Assembly: GCF_000800805.1 (NCBI RefSeq)
Contig: NZ_CP010070.1
Location: 1,364,001-1,428,000 of the forward strand
Source of the DNA: Candidatus Methanoplasma termitum
GTDB lineage: Archaea; Thermoplasmatota; Thermoplasmata; Methanomassiliicoccales; Methanomethylophilaceae
Reading direction: 5' to 3'
DNA: 64,000 nucleotides
How positions within the stretch are numbered: the first letter of the stretch is position 1; every line of letters begins with the position of its first letter. The position numbers and the translations under genes are program-made. The notes beneath the pieces are model-generated. The model worked only from the letters and a program-made list of their open reading frames with translations, was not told the DNA's origin and made no database searches. Of the stretch, positions 43,680 to 53,300 are shown in pieces.

Positions 43680-44168
43680 TCACTTGATCCCCGAGTCGAT
43701 TAAACGATATTTTGTGAACCATTCAAAATATGGATTTGTTTTTGTTGGAGTATACCCAAAGAAATCTTCAGCACCTTTTTCTAGCCTATAATCTTTCAAC
43801 AATTTTTCATCAGGTAGTGTGTCTATTAGAGGCTTCGGCCATTTACCTGAAACATGATCTTTTAAATCAATTGTAGTCTCGTGCATCAGAGTGTGGGGCG
43901 GTATGGGATATCCCAACCAAATTTCAACCACAATAAATTGTCCTTTATTTTTTTCATAATATTCTTTAGCCAGATCGAATATACGCAGAACATCTGCCCA
44001 TAATGCTAAACCATGTTGTATCATGCCCGGAATTATCTCTACAGGCTCTATCAAACCAGGCTGACTGAACACCATGCCCTTGTAATCATAGTTTGGGTAC
44101 TCCCCCCCAATATACCTTGCCAGTTCCGTCACGGATTCGTCTGTAAAGAACATTACTTGTGAAGACAT
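43680..44168 (-). CDS. Hypothetical protein (possible immunity protein)
   Basis: A 162-residue soluble protein, not recognised. Features: QVMFFTDESVTELARYI at the N-terminus, IFDLAKEYYEKN, FIVVEIWLGYPIPPHTLMHE and PYFEWFTKYRLIDSGIK at the end, all shared with the 42286-42906 product. It starts eight bases after the stop of the secreted toxin-like gene, the position usually taken by an immunity gene. AT-rich like the rest of the operon. Confidence 0.72.
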   Translation of the reverse strand: MSSQVMFFTDESVTELARYIGGEYPNYDYKGMVFSQPGLIEPVEIIPGMIQHGLALWADVLRIFDLAKEYYEKNKGQFIVVEIWLGYPIPPHTLMHETTIDLKDHVSGKWPKPLIDTLPDEKLLKDYRLEKGAEDFFGYTPTKTNPYFEWFTKYRLIDSGIK

Positions 44169-44176
44169 CTACTATC

Positions 44177-45241
44177 TTAACTCCTTATTTTTGGGAATCC
44201 AAAGAATGCATGTATATGGTTAGTGCGGCTCTTATGGTAGTGGTCATAATAATACCCTTTGTTCGTATTATTAAAATAGTGATTTTCTGGCCCAACTAAA
44301 TCAGCGCCCAAATTTGCTGCCCTGAGGGCTATATTCCTGGCATCCATTTCCTTTAGCGAATAAACTCCTATCAAATCAGCGGTTAGCTCAATCTTCATGA
44401 TCGAGAGTGCAGCTTGTTCGGAAATACTCACAGTTGAAATGTATACAAAGCCATTTGCTGTATTAATCGCAGCAAAATAGTATTTTCCTGTCTGTGGGTT
44501 ACTGCTTTGAATCGTTACTAGATTATACTTTACGCCATCTACTTCTGCAGTATTGTCGGAAAAATTCACTTTAAGCTTTGCAACTGTCTTTTCAGAACCA
44601 TCGTTATATTTTTCTTTTTGTTCAATGATGTATCCGGTTGCCACGTAAGCGATAGCTGCTACAACTGCAACGACAACTAACGGGACAATTATAGGAGCCA
44701 AAACTGCCACAATTACTGGTATAAGAACAATAAGAAATGCAAAGCACTCTTCAACGCCTTCTTGTAATTGAACCTCTTTAACAGAGTATGTGACCCCGCC
44801 TATTGAGAATAGAACGTCGTCGGGGACGCTCCATGCTATGAAGGATACTGTCTCGAGGAGTTCTCCATCCTGATAAACATCCGCACTTCCTTCGGCACTT
44901 GTTCTTTTTGAGCTGGTTTTCAATTTGACATCGATATGATTTTTATCGTTGTTTGTTTTTTCATTCTTCATTTGTTCCGTTGATAGGTCTGAAGGGTTTG
45001 ACGGCGTGCTTCCAACAAAGGTCATTGAGCCGTCATCGTTTGTTGAGAGATCGTATTCTGTGAATTTTTCAAATGCAGATGGATCGATTTGTTGTATAGG
45101 TGTGTCAAAATCTACTGTTTTGACATATTGTTCGCCAACAATATTCTCATTGTTGATATTCGGTACTATTGCTCCAAGAAATGCTGCTGAAAGCAGCAAC
45201 ACGGAGGCAAGAATCGTGAAGTTGACGGTGGTTGCCTTCAT
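44177..45241 (-). CDS. Exported protein with toxin-like C-terminal His motif
   Basis: A 354-residue protein. An N-terminal signal or anchor (FTILASVLLLSAAFLGAIV) precedes a soluble region, then a long hydrophobic stretch near 168-208 (CFAFLIVLIPVIVAVLAPII...), a beta-rich domain, and a C-terminal helix (DARNIALRAANLGADLVGPE). It ends with GYYYDHYHKSRTNHIHAFFG, with His334, His336, His342 and His344. This ending resembles short C-terminal signatures of bacterial putative toxins (such as the SAR2788-type family, from memory). A run of alternating TA at 45257-45276 supplies the promoter. First gene of the AT-rich operon. Confidence 0.75.
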   Translation of the reverse strand: MKATTVNFTILASVLLLSAAFLGAIVPNINNENIVGEQYVKTVDFDTPIQQIDPSAFEKFTEYDLSTNDDGSMTFVGSTPSNPSDLSTEQMKNEKTNNDKNHIDVKLKTSSKRTSAEGSADVYQDGELLETVSFIAWSVPDDVLFSIGGVTYSVKEVQLQEGVEECFAFLIVLIPVIVAVLAPIIVPLVVVAVVAAIAYVATGYIIEQKEKYNDGSEKTVAKLKVNFSDNTAEVDGVKYNLVTIQSSNPQTGKYYFAAINTANGFVYISTVSISEQAALSIMKIELTADLIGVYSLKEMDARNIALRAANLGADLVGPENHYFNNTNKGYYYDHYHKSRTNHIHAFFGFPKIRS

Positions 45242-45256
45242 GATAATTATAGAACT

Positions 45257-45276
45257 ATATTATATATATATATAAT
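45257..45276 (-). promoter_or_regulatory. Long TA-rich promoter of the toxin-like operon
   Basis: An ATATTATATATATATA tract ends about 15 nt before the ATG at 45241. On the minus strand it provides a very strong TATA box for the AT-rich operon. The remaining ~165 nt up to nusA hold nothing else recognisable. Confidence 0.5.
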
Positions 45277-45440
45277 CTTATTGTGTTTACCAAAAACAAT
45301 AACCACCATAATTGTGATAATCCTTAAAGTAAATTATGCGCAAGCAATTTGCCGCCTAAGGCCATGCTGGATAAAGAGAAACGTAGAAATAAAGAAAGGT
45401 ATTGAAAGAGGTTTTTCACACCGGTCGGCGGGGGAGTCCT

Positions 45441-45869
45441 TCAATCTACGCTGATGCTCTGGATCTCGTGGTGTCTGTTCACGATATCCCTTGCGATGCG
45501 AAGATTCTTTCCGGCCTTACCGATCGCACGCCCCTTGAGCTTGGGGTCCACTGTGATCGTGGCATGGGTGATGTTCCCGCGTTGCTCGATAACGACCTTT
45601 TGAGGATTGTATATGTGGAACACGTTTTTCACAAACTGCTCGGGATCCTCCGAATACTCTACGACCTGGATGTTCTTCCCGGTCTTTTCTTTCAGTTTTA
45701 TGACGTGTTCCCCTTTCTTTCCGACCGCGATGTTCCCCTGTCCTTTCTCCACCACGAACACCAATTTATCATCGGCATCCATGCAGTCGATCGGGCTGGC
45801 CTTGGTTATTGCTGAGAACAGCGCTATGTATCTGAGGGTATCCTCATTTAGTACGATATCTGTTGACAT
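45441..45869 (-). CDS. nusA: NusA-like transcription factor
   Basis: A 142-residue archaeal NusA made of two KH domains with GxxG loops NIAVGKKGEHVIKLKEK and GRAIGKAGKNLRIARDIVN; it lacks the N-terminal domain and S1 of bacterial NusA, as usual in archaea. It binds RNA during elongation or termination. A GTG at 45878 overlaps the rpl30e stop; the ATG at 45869 is preferred because GTGAG precedes it. Last gene of the polymerase operon here. Confidence 0.9.
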   Translation of the reverse strand: MSTDIVLNEDTLRYIALFSAITKASPIDCMDADDKLVFVVEKGQGNIAVGKKGEHVIKLKEKTGKNIQVVEYSEDPEQFVKNVFHIYNPQKVVIEQRGNITHATITVDPKLKGRAIGKAGKNLRIARDIVNRHHEIQSISVD

Positions 45870-45874
45870 GGCTC

Positions 45875-46159
45875 TCACAGCGTTAAGATGTTGGAAGAAC
45901 CCTTGTCAATGACGGCCAGGGCTGAAACTGAGAATGGTTTACCGCAAAGGGCTCCCAACTCCATATTGTTTCCTTCGAAGACGTGGACTTTCACGTCTAT
46001 GTCCCCCGTCAGCATCTTGCTGGGGCAGTTCCTTGACAGGATGACCATTTGGGCCTTTCCCGCCTTTATTGCTTTCTCTGTCTGGTCGATCCCGAACTCC
46101 ACCTTTCCGGTGGTGATCGCGGACTTCAATGCTCTGCTTATATCGATTTTCTCGCTCAT
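45875..46159 (-). CDS. rpl30e: Ribosomal protein L30e
   Basis: A 94-residue member of the L7Ae/L30e fold: DISRALKSAITTGKVEFGIDQTEKAIKAGKAQMVILSRNCP, with the C-terminal GALCGKPFSVSALAVIDKGSS. It is a large-subunit protein that binds kink-turns. The ATG overlaps the rpoA2 stop by four bases (ATGA), with GGGGGAG upstream. Its position between rpoA2 and nusA is the usual archaeal order. Confidence 0.94.
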   Translation of the reverse strand: MSEKIDISRALKSAITTGKVEFGIDQTEKAIKAGKAQMVILSRNCPSKMLTGDIDVKVHVFEGNNMELGALCGKPFSVSALAVIDKGSSNILTL

Positions 46160-47598
46160 TCATTCTCCCCCTTTTTGGGTGTGTAAATAAGGTTTACTGC
46201 GCCGGTCCCTAACGTTACCGGCTGTCCTACTATGATGTTTTCGGTCACTCCTTCCAGACTGTCGACCTCTCCGACCATCGCCGCATGCAACAAGTGCGCG
46301 GCGGTGATCTCGAATGCCGCTCTGGCCAGGACCGATGACTTCTTTCCGGATACTCCGTGCCTTCCGATCGCTTTGACCTGACCGTCATTGGTCATGAGGT
46401 CTGCCACCAGCATGATGTGTCTTATATCCACATCCAGACCGGCTTCGCCCAGAGTTCCCATGGCCTCGCGGATGATGGAGTTCCTCGCCGCCTCTATTCC
46501 CAGGACGTCGGCCACTTCGAGTATGCTGTTAGTCATGACCTTGTTGGCGTTCACCCCTTCTATCTTGAGAACTTCTTTCAGATTGCTTCCTTCGGTGATG
46601 ATCTTCCAGGATCCCCCGACCCTGCTGAGGACCGCTCTGGATATTCCGTCTATTCCCTTTATCTTGGCGGTCTTGACGGCATCGTACATCGCCTGCAGCT
46701 TTTTGTATGAAGGTTCGTCGGAGGTTATCACTATCTGGTATCCCGAAAGTTTTACCATTCCGCGTACCTGTTTTATTTTATTCAGGCGGTCGACTATGTC
46801 CTCGGCCTCCAGGCCGCGCTGCTCCATCTTCCTTGTGTTCGGCGTGACAACTAAGCGCATATTCGTTATGTCCGTCTCGACAGAAGCGATATCAAGGAGC
46901 GACGTAACCTCTATCTCCGATGCTACGTGCCTTGCCACTCCCTCATCCTCTGCGGCCATTCCCGTAAGCGGGATGTCCATGGACGGCGTGCTGGGAACGC
47001 GTCTCGCATCCACGATCTCGATCAGCCTGGGCAGACCCTGAGTAACGTTGATGTTCGCCACACCGGCGTAGTGGAAGGTACGCATGTTCATCTGTGTACC
47101 CGGTTCTCCGAGCGAGTGCGCCGCCATCACTCCGGTGGACTCGTTCTTGTCCATCAGGTGGGATGTGTACATACGGTTAGCGGTCACGATCAGTTTTTCG
47201 CATATCTCATCGCTGAGATCCGCCGCCTCGATCGCACTCGAAATGTCGGTTACGATCTTCATCGGGAGGAATATCCCAAGCTTTTTGATGATGGCATTGA
47301 GCCTGTTCTCGGTTACCGAGAACACATACTCGCGGTAAACCTCCTCCATTACCTCGTTCTTCGGTTCGGGTACCGGTTTCTTAGTCTTCACGGGTGCTGC
47401 GGCAGTGCGTGTGGTGCGCTTGCCTATCTTTGACTGGGTCGCCTCCGCTTCCGCCTCCGATATTCCGAGAGCGACGAGTTCCTCGATGCTTGCCGCGGAA
47501 ATGGCGCTCAGGGTGCTGTATTTGGTCAGAAGAAGCACTGCGACCTCTTCGCTGATATCTCTGCTTGTAAGTGCTTTAAGCGTATCCTTCTTTGCCAT
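46156..47598 (-). CDS. rpoA2: DNA-directed RNA polymerase subunit A''
   Basis: A 480-residue A'' subunit, the C-terminal part of the largest polymerase subunit. It begins with an unusual ~80-residue extension containing helix-hairpin-helix-like KYSTLSAISAASIEELVALGISEAEA and a basic linker. The conserved block GVMAAHSLGEPGTQMNMRTFHYAGVANINVTQGLPRLIEI (bridge/trigger-loop region) follows, and ends with the jaw and clamp part. The start overlaps the rpoA1 stop by one base. Confidence 0.95.
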   Translation of the reverse strand: MAKKDTLKALTSRDISEEVAVLLLTKYSTLSAISAASIEELVALGISEAEAEATQSKIGKRTTRTAAAPVKTKKPVPEPKNEVMEEVYREYVFSVTENRLNAIIKKLGIFLPMKIVTDISSAIEAADLSDEICEKLIVTANRMYTSHLMDKNESTGVMAAHSLGEPGTQMNMRTFHYAGVANINVTQGLPRLIEIVDARRVPSTPSMDIPLTGMAAEDEGVARHVASEIEVTSLLDIASVETDITNMRLVVTPNTRKMEQRGLEAEDIVDRLNKIKQVRGMVKLSGYQIVITSDEPSYKKLQAMYDAVKTAKIKGIDGISRAVLSRVGGSWKIITEGSNLKEVLKIEGVNANKVMTNSILEVADVLGIEAARNSIIREAMGTLGEAGLDVDIRHIMLVADLMTNDGQVKAIGRHGVSGKKSSVLARAAFEITAAHLLHAAMVGEVDSLEGVTENIIVGQPVTLGTGAVNLIYTPKKGENE

Positions 47599-50399
47599 TA
47601 TTCGCTCCCTCCTTCAAAGTCCGTCTCGATGTCGTCGTACTCTTCCCCTTCTTCCTCTTCCGTATATTCCATTTCGTCCTTCTCCCTCGATCCGTAGTCG
47701 TCCCCGGAGGCCGAATTATCTATCTTGAGAAGGGTGTCCGCTTCGTCGCCGAGCACTTCCGCGAATAGATCATCGAGATCTATCGCTTTTCCCCTTACGG
47801 TCCTGGACGGATCCACTCCGTCCTCTCCGTACTTGAACTGTATGACCGTGCCGACTGTGTTCCTGACGGTGCCGTCCGCTGTCAGTTTGAGATCTTCAAG
47901 CGCGGAAACAAGCCTTCTCTGCATGTAACCGGACCTTGACGTCCTGACCGCGGTATCGACAAGTCCCTCTCTTCCTCCCATAGCATGGAAGAAGAACTCC
48001 GTAGGCGTCAGACCCGATTTATATGAGTTCGAACAGAAGCCTCTCGCATGTGCTCCGAGATCCCCTTTCTGGAAGTGGGGGAGTGTTCTGTTCCAGTATC
48101 CTCTGGACAGCCTTTCTCCACGAACTGCCTGCTGACCGACGCAGCCTGCCATTTGCGATAGGTTGAGCATCGATCCGCGGGCGCCCGCTTTCGCCATCAC
48201 TACTGCGGGGTTGGAAAGACCCAGATGAGTTCCTGCGATCTTTCCCGCCTGGTCACGCGCCTGGCCGAGTTCGCTCATCACTCTTACCTCAAGCGTCTCC
48301 CTGAGAGAACGTCCGGGCATCTGGTCGAGGGTCCCGTTCTGATATGATTCGACGAGTTCCGTCACGCTGTCGACGCGTTCCTGGATGTTGATCGCTATCT
48401 GCAGCGCCGCCTCTTCCGGGATGTCCTCGTCCCCGATGCCTGTGCTGAACCCGTGGTTCATAAGTGCGCCGAGAGCCAGCCTCGTTACTTCGTTGATGAA
48501 CTTGGCCGCTCTTTCGGAGCCGTAGTCGCGTGCGATCCTGTCCAGGATCTTTCCTTTACTGTTACCTATCCCCTTTACATCGATCGTACCGCACAGCAGC
48601 TGTCCGTTGCGTATCTTCACATATGCATCGAACTCGCAGTTCTCCCTCTTGCATACGTTGCAGTTCTGGCAGATGTTCGCTTTGAAGGTGGTCCTGAAGT
48701 CGCTGGGAAGTACTATCGAGAACAACTGCCTCCCGGTCCAGTACTCATTCCCTTTTTCGTCGACCATAGGCTTGGGTATCTCTATGTCTTTGAGCTTAGA
48801 GAGTATGTCCATAGCCTCTGCGCTGCCGAACTTCGGGTTGTTGTGTGTAAGGAAATACGCCCCGGTGATGTGATCGTGGATGGCGCCTATGATCGGTCCG
48901 CCGTATCTCGGAGAGAGGATGTTCTCTTGGACCTGCATCAGAATGCGTGCCTCCGCGCGTGCCTCGTCCGACTGCAGGACGTGAAGGTTCATCTCGTCCC
49001 CGTCGAAATCCGCATTGTACGGCGGGCAGTCGCAAAGGTTGAACCTGAAGGTCCTTCCGTCCATTATCCTGACGCGATGCGCCATCATGGACATCCTGTG
49101 AAGCGACGGCTGCCTGTTGAACAGAACAACGTCCCCGTCCATCAGCTGCCTCTCTATCACATAATCGACGGCGATGTTCTCGGCGACCTCCGCCGCATTA
49201 CGTTCCGTGACCCTGATCCTCCTTCCGTCGGACCTTATCACATAGTTCACGCCGGGAACATAGCCTTTCTCCATAGAGGGTTCGGGCCCGCGTGCGATGA
49301 GCGTCCTGAGTTTTCCGATGTTGTGCTCGTTGACATGTACCGGAACGGTCAGCTCCCTCGCCGCAAGGTATGGGACTCCTACTTCGTTAATAGAAAGAAG
49401 GGGGTCGGGAGATATCACTGTACGGGCCGAGAAATTGACACGCTTACCCGATAGGTTCGACCTGAAACGCCCCTCTTTGCCTTTCAGCCTCTGTGCCAGC
49501 GTCTTAAGCGGACGGCCGGACCTGTGCCTTGCCGGAGGTATTCCCGATGTCTGGTTGTCGAAGTATGTTGTAACGTGGTATTGCAGAAGCTCCCAAAGAT
49601 CTTCGACGATCAGCTGAGGCGCGCCTGCGTCACGGTTCTCTCTCAGCCTCTGGTTGATCCTCAGGACATCCACGAGCTTGTGCGTGAGGTCATCCTCTGA
49701 CCTGTCTCCGGAATCCAGAGTGATCGACGGCCTTACCGTCACCGGGGGCACGGCGAGAGCTGTCAGCACCATCCATTCAGGTCTGCAGGTCGCCGGGTCC
49801 ATTCCGAGCGTCTTCAGATCCTCGTCGGGAATGCGTTCCAACCTTTCGCGCACTTCTTTCGGTGTGAGTTTGTGGTTATCGTCCACTTCCCTGAATGTCG
49901 TGGGCTTGTCGAGTTTGATCTTGATCTGTTCTGCTCCGCAGTGCGGGCAGATGCCTTTGGTCGATGCGTCCTTTGCCGTCTCTTTGGAGAAGTTCTTCAG
50001 ATCGATCGTTCCGCCGCCGAGGTCCTTCATTTCGGACATGTCGTCTCTGCGGGACTCTATCTGTTCGGCTGTGAGCATGATCCTGCCGCAGTTGCGGCAT
50101 GTGCTCTCAAGCATCAGTTTTATATCTTTTATGAAACCGACGTGGATCACCGGCATGGCCAGATCGATGTGGCCGAAGTGTCCGGGGCACTCGTCGACCT
50201 TGCGTCCGCAGGTCTTACACCTGAGTCCGGGCTCGATCACACCCATGTGCGAATCCATCAATCCCATCTCGATGGGGTATCCCTCGTCATCGTACGTGTC
50301 CGCGGTGATGATCTTCGTTGCGGACATCTTCCTTATCTCGTCGGGCGAGACGCAGGAGAACTTTATCGACCCTATCCTTTTCGTTATACCGCGCATCAT
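47598..50399 (-). CDS. rpoA1: DNA-directed RNA polymerase subunit A'
   Basis: A 933-residue A' subunit. The active-site motif YNADFDGDEMNLH has its Asp triplet in N462-A-D-F-D-G-D468 and chelates catalytic Mg2+. Zinc clamp motifs CKTCGRKVDECPGHFGHI and CPHCGAEQ are near the N-terminus, and FNRQPSLHRMSMMAHRV is typical. The C-terminal tail is very acidic (EYTEEEEGEEYDDIE). GGAGG lies seven bases before the ATG, which overlaps the rpoB stop by four bases. Confidence 0.97.
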   Translation of the reverse strand: MMRGITKRIGSIKFSCVSPDEIRKMSATKIITADTYDDEGYPIEMGLMDSHMGVIEPGLRCKTCGRKVDECPGHFGHIDLAMPVIHVGFIKDIKLMLESTCRNCGRIMLTAEQIESRRDDMSEMKDLGGGTIDLKNFSKETAKDASTKGICPHCGAEQIKIKLDKPTTFREVDDNHKLTPKEVRERLERIPDEDLKTLGMDPATCRPEWMVLTALAVPPVTVRPSITLDSGDRSEDDLTHKLVDVLRINQRLRENRDAGAPQLIVEDLWELLQYHVTTYFDNQTSGIPPARHRSGRPLKTLAQRLKGKEGRFRSNLSGKRVNFSARTVISPDPLLSINEVGVPYLAARELTVPVHVNEHNIGKLRTLIARGPEPSMEKGYVPGVNYVIRSDGRRIRVTERNAAEVAENIAVDYVIERQLMDGDVVLFNRQPSLHRMSMMAHRVRIMDGRTFRFNLCDCPPYNADFDGDEMNLHVLQSDEARAEARILMQVQENILSPRYGGPIIGAIHDHITGAYFLTHNNPKFGSAEAMDILSKLKDIEIPKPMVDEKGNEYWTGRQLFSIVLPSDFRTTFKANICQNCNVCKRENCEFDAYVKIRNGQLLCGTIDVKGIGNSKGKILDRIARDYGSERAAKFINEVTRLALGALMNHGFSTGIGDEDIPEEAALQIAINIQERVDSVTELVESYQNGTLDQMPGRSLRETLEVRVMSELGQARDQAGKIAGTHLGLSNPAVVMAKAGARGSMLNLSQMAGCVGQQAVRGERLSRGYWNRTLPHFQKGDLGAHARGFCSNSYKSGLTPTEFFFHAMGGREGLVDTAVRTSRSGYMQRRLVSALEDLKLTADGTVRNTVGTVIQFKYGEDGVDPSRTVRGKAIDLDDLFAEVLGDEADTLLKIDNSASGDDYGSREKDEMEYTEEEEGEEYDDIETDFEGGSE

Positions 50400-53300
50400 G
50401 TTAGGTCCTCCAGCTGAAGCCTCATAGCAACACCGAGAGACAGAAGTTCATCCATCAGCAGTTTGAAGGCATAGGATGTCTGCACGAGATATATGCTTGA
50501 ATTGTTCTTACATACGGGACAGTACAGCGAGCCGTGCCTGTCCATTATTGCGATGTGCCCGCATGTGGCGTTGCCGCAGATGTACTGCTGTGTGCCGTCC
50601 GACTCATCGAGCAGGCGGTCCTTGATCACCATTGCGGCGCCGTGACCGATCAGACAGTCACGCTCCATCTCACCGAATCTTAGACCTCCCTGTCTGGAGC
50701 GTCCCTCGGTGGGCTGCCTTGTGAGTATTTGGACCGGCCCTCTGGAACGTACATGCAGCTTTCCGCTGACCATGTGGTGCAGCTTCTCGTAGAAGATCAC
50801 TCCCGTGTAGACCTCGGTCTGGATCAGTTTTCCTGTCCTTCCGTCGTACATCGCTTCCTTCCCGTGCATGCCGAAACCGTTCCTTACCAACGCATCGCGT
50901 ATCGCACCCTCTCTTTCTCCGGAGAATGCCGTTCCGTCGATGATGCGGCCTTCCATCGCACCGACCTTACCTGCTATCATTTCCAGTACGTGTCCGATGG
51001 TCATACGGGACGGTATCCCGTGGGGGTTGACAACAAGATCCGGAGTCACACCTTCCGCTGTGAACGGCATGTCGCACTGGTCCACCAGTCTTCCAATGAC
51101 ACCTTTCTGTCCGAATCTGGAACAGAACTTGTCGCCGAGCTCCGGGATCCTTTCGTCCCTTACTTTAACACGCACAAGTCTTGAACCGTTCTCCGACTCA
51201 GTCACCATCACAGAGTCGACGTATCCTTTTTCTCCGGGCCTTACGGTCACGGATGTTTCCCTTCTTTTCTGAGGGGTCAGGAAGTCCGTCTCTTCCTCCA
51301 GGAATCTGGGGGGAGATGTTTTTCCTATCAGGACATCGCTTCCGGAAACTTCCGATTCCGGAGATATGAGTCCGTCCTCGCCGAGCGACGCGTATGCGAA
51401 GTCGGCACGCGCACCCATTATGTCGGGCGACGGGATCTCGAAATGATCCTCCTGTCCGCCCGGGTAGCGGCGCTCTTCCGCACGGTACGATCTGAGGAAG
51501 CTTGACCTTCCGAGACCTCTCTGCACCGAGCTCCTGTTCATGACCAATGCATCTTCGATGTTGTAGCCGTGGTATGACAGGACGGCAACGCAGAAGTTCT
51601 GCCCCGCGGGCCTGTGGCTGTATCCCATGAACTCCATTGTCTGGGTCTGTACCATCGGTACCTCCGGGTAATGCATAACATGTCCCCTTGTGTCCGGCCT
51701 GATACGGTAGTTCGATGCGGGTATACCGAGAGCCTGCTTCGCCATTCCCGCCCCCATTGTCACACGGGGTGCGGAGTTGTATTCCGGATACGGGACTATT
51801 CCCGACGCAACGCCGAGTATGACCATCGGGTCTATCTCCATGTGCGTGTGGTCCCTTGTTATCTTCGCTTTGACCGCGAAATCCTCTCCGCACCACTTAC
51901 ACCTGAGAACGGGGGATTCCTCCTGTCCGGGGTTCAGCCAGTCGACGTCCATTTCCGACAGGGCATGTTTACAGTGCTCGCATCTCTTAGGTACGTCATA
52001 GGCGTCCACGACAACGAGTGTGTCCTCTTCTTCCTCGGCGTCCATCCACTCGACTATCCCTTCTTTGAAGAGGGTGTTCCATGTGACCTTTCCTTCGCGT
52101 ATTCCCTCGAGGTGCTTCCTCGTGAGCATGGTTCTGCCGTCCTTTAGGATCAGGAGCGGACGTCTCAGACGTCCCTCGTCGCAGTTGATGATCACTTCTT
52201 TCATTTCATCGTCGTGGCGTATGTTGATGCAGTTCGAAAGGAGACCGTATCTTCTGCGGTCCCTTATCTCCGACACGAGTTTGTCGGCATCCCTGTGTGT
52301 TCCGACCAGGTCACCGTTGATGTATATCCTGGTCCCTTCCTCTTTAACGGGACCGAGACCGAGCTCCCTGAGCATCCATTTCACATCTTTCTCGGAGAAT
52401 CCTTCCGAGACATCTATTATCAATGCAACGTTCTTGACAAGACCGCAGTTCTGTCCTTCGGGGGTCTCCGACGGGCACAGTCTGCCCCATTGAGTGGGGT
52501 GCAGGTCACGAGCCTCGAAGTGAGGCTGGCTTCTTGTAAGGGAGGATGTCACCCTTCTCAGGTGGGACATCGCCGACAGATTCGATGTTCTGTCCAGAAG
52601 CTGAGATACACCGGCGCGTCCGCCCACCCAGTTACCCGTTGCGAGCGCGTGAAGCAGTTTGTGCGTCAGAAGATCCGGCCTTATCGATGAGGATATGTTC
52701 AACTCGCTCTTCTTCCTGCCCCAGTTCCTTTCCAGCTGATATTTAAGGTCCTTCATCAAGCTGCTGAAGCTTGTTCTGAACAGGTCTTCCATCAGATCGC
52801 CGGAGAGTTTCAGCCTCTTGTTCGCATAGTGGTCCTTGTCATCCTCTTTCCTCTTTTTGAGCGACAGCTCGAGTACTGATCTGGCTATGCGTCCGAGGAA
52901 GATCGCTTTCTTCATGCGGTCGGCCTCTGTGTCCCCGAGGTGGGGCAGAAGCGAGCGGTCCAGGATGCTTTCGACCTTCTTTGTCCTGTATTCCTTTGCC
53001 TGCCCGGCGGCGAAGTTCCTCTCAAGGAAGAGTATCGCATCTTCTTTTGTGTGGTATCCGTTCGGCGGGTAGGCTTTCTTGTCAAGCGAGTTCTCGATGT
53101 TCGCATAGACTATGTTGGCCATCGCATCGTCCGAGACTATTGTATCATAAATTTCCGCATCGGACTCCATTCCGAGCGCTTTCATAAGAGCGATAAGAGG
53201 TATCGAGCCGGATGCGACAGGGACAGATACCATGACCATCCCGTCCTTCTTCTTCTCGACGAGCGTCAGCGCACGGTATCCGTCCTTCTGGGAGAACACT

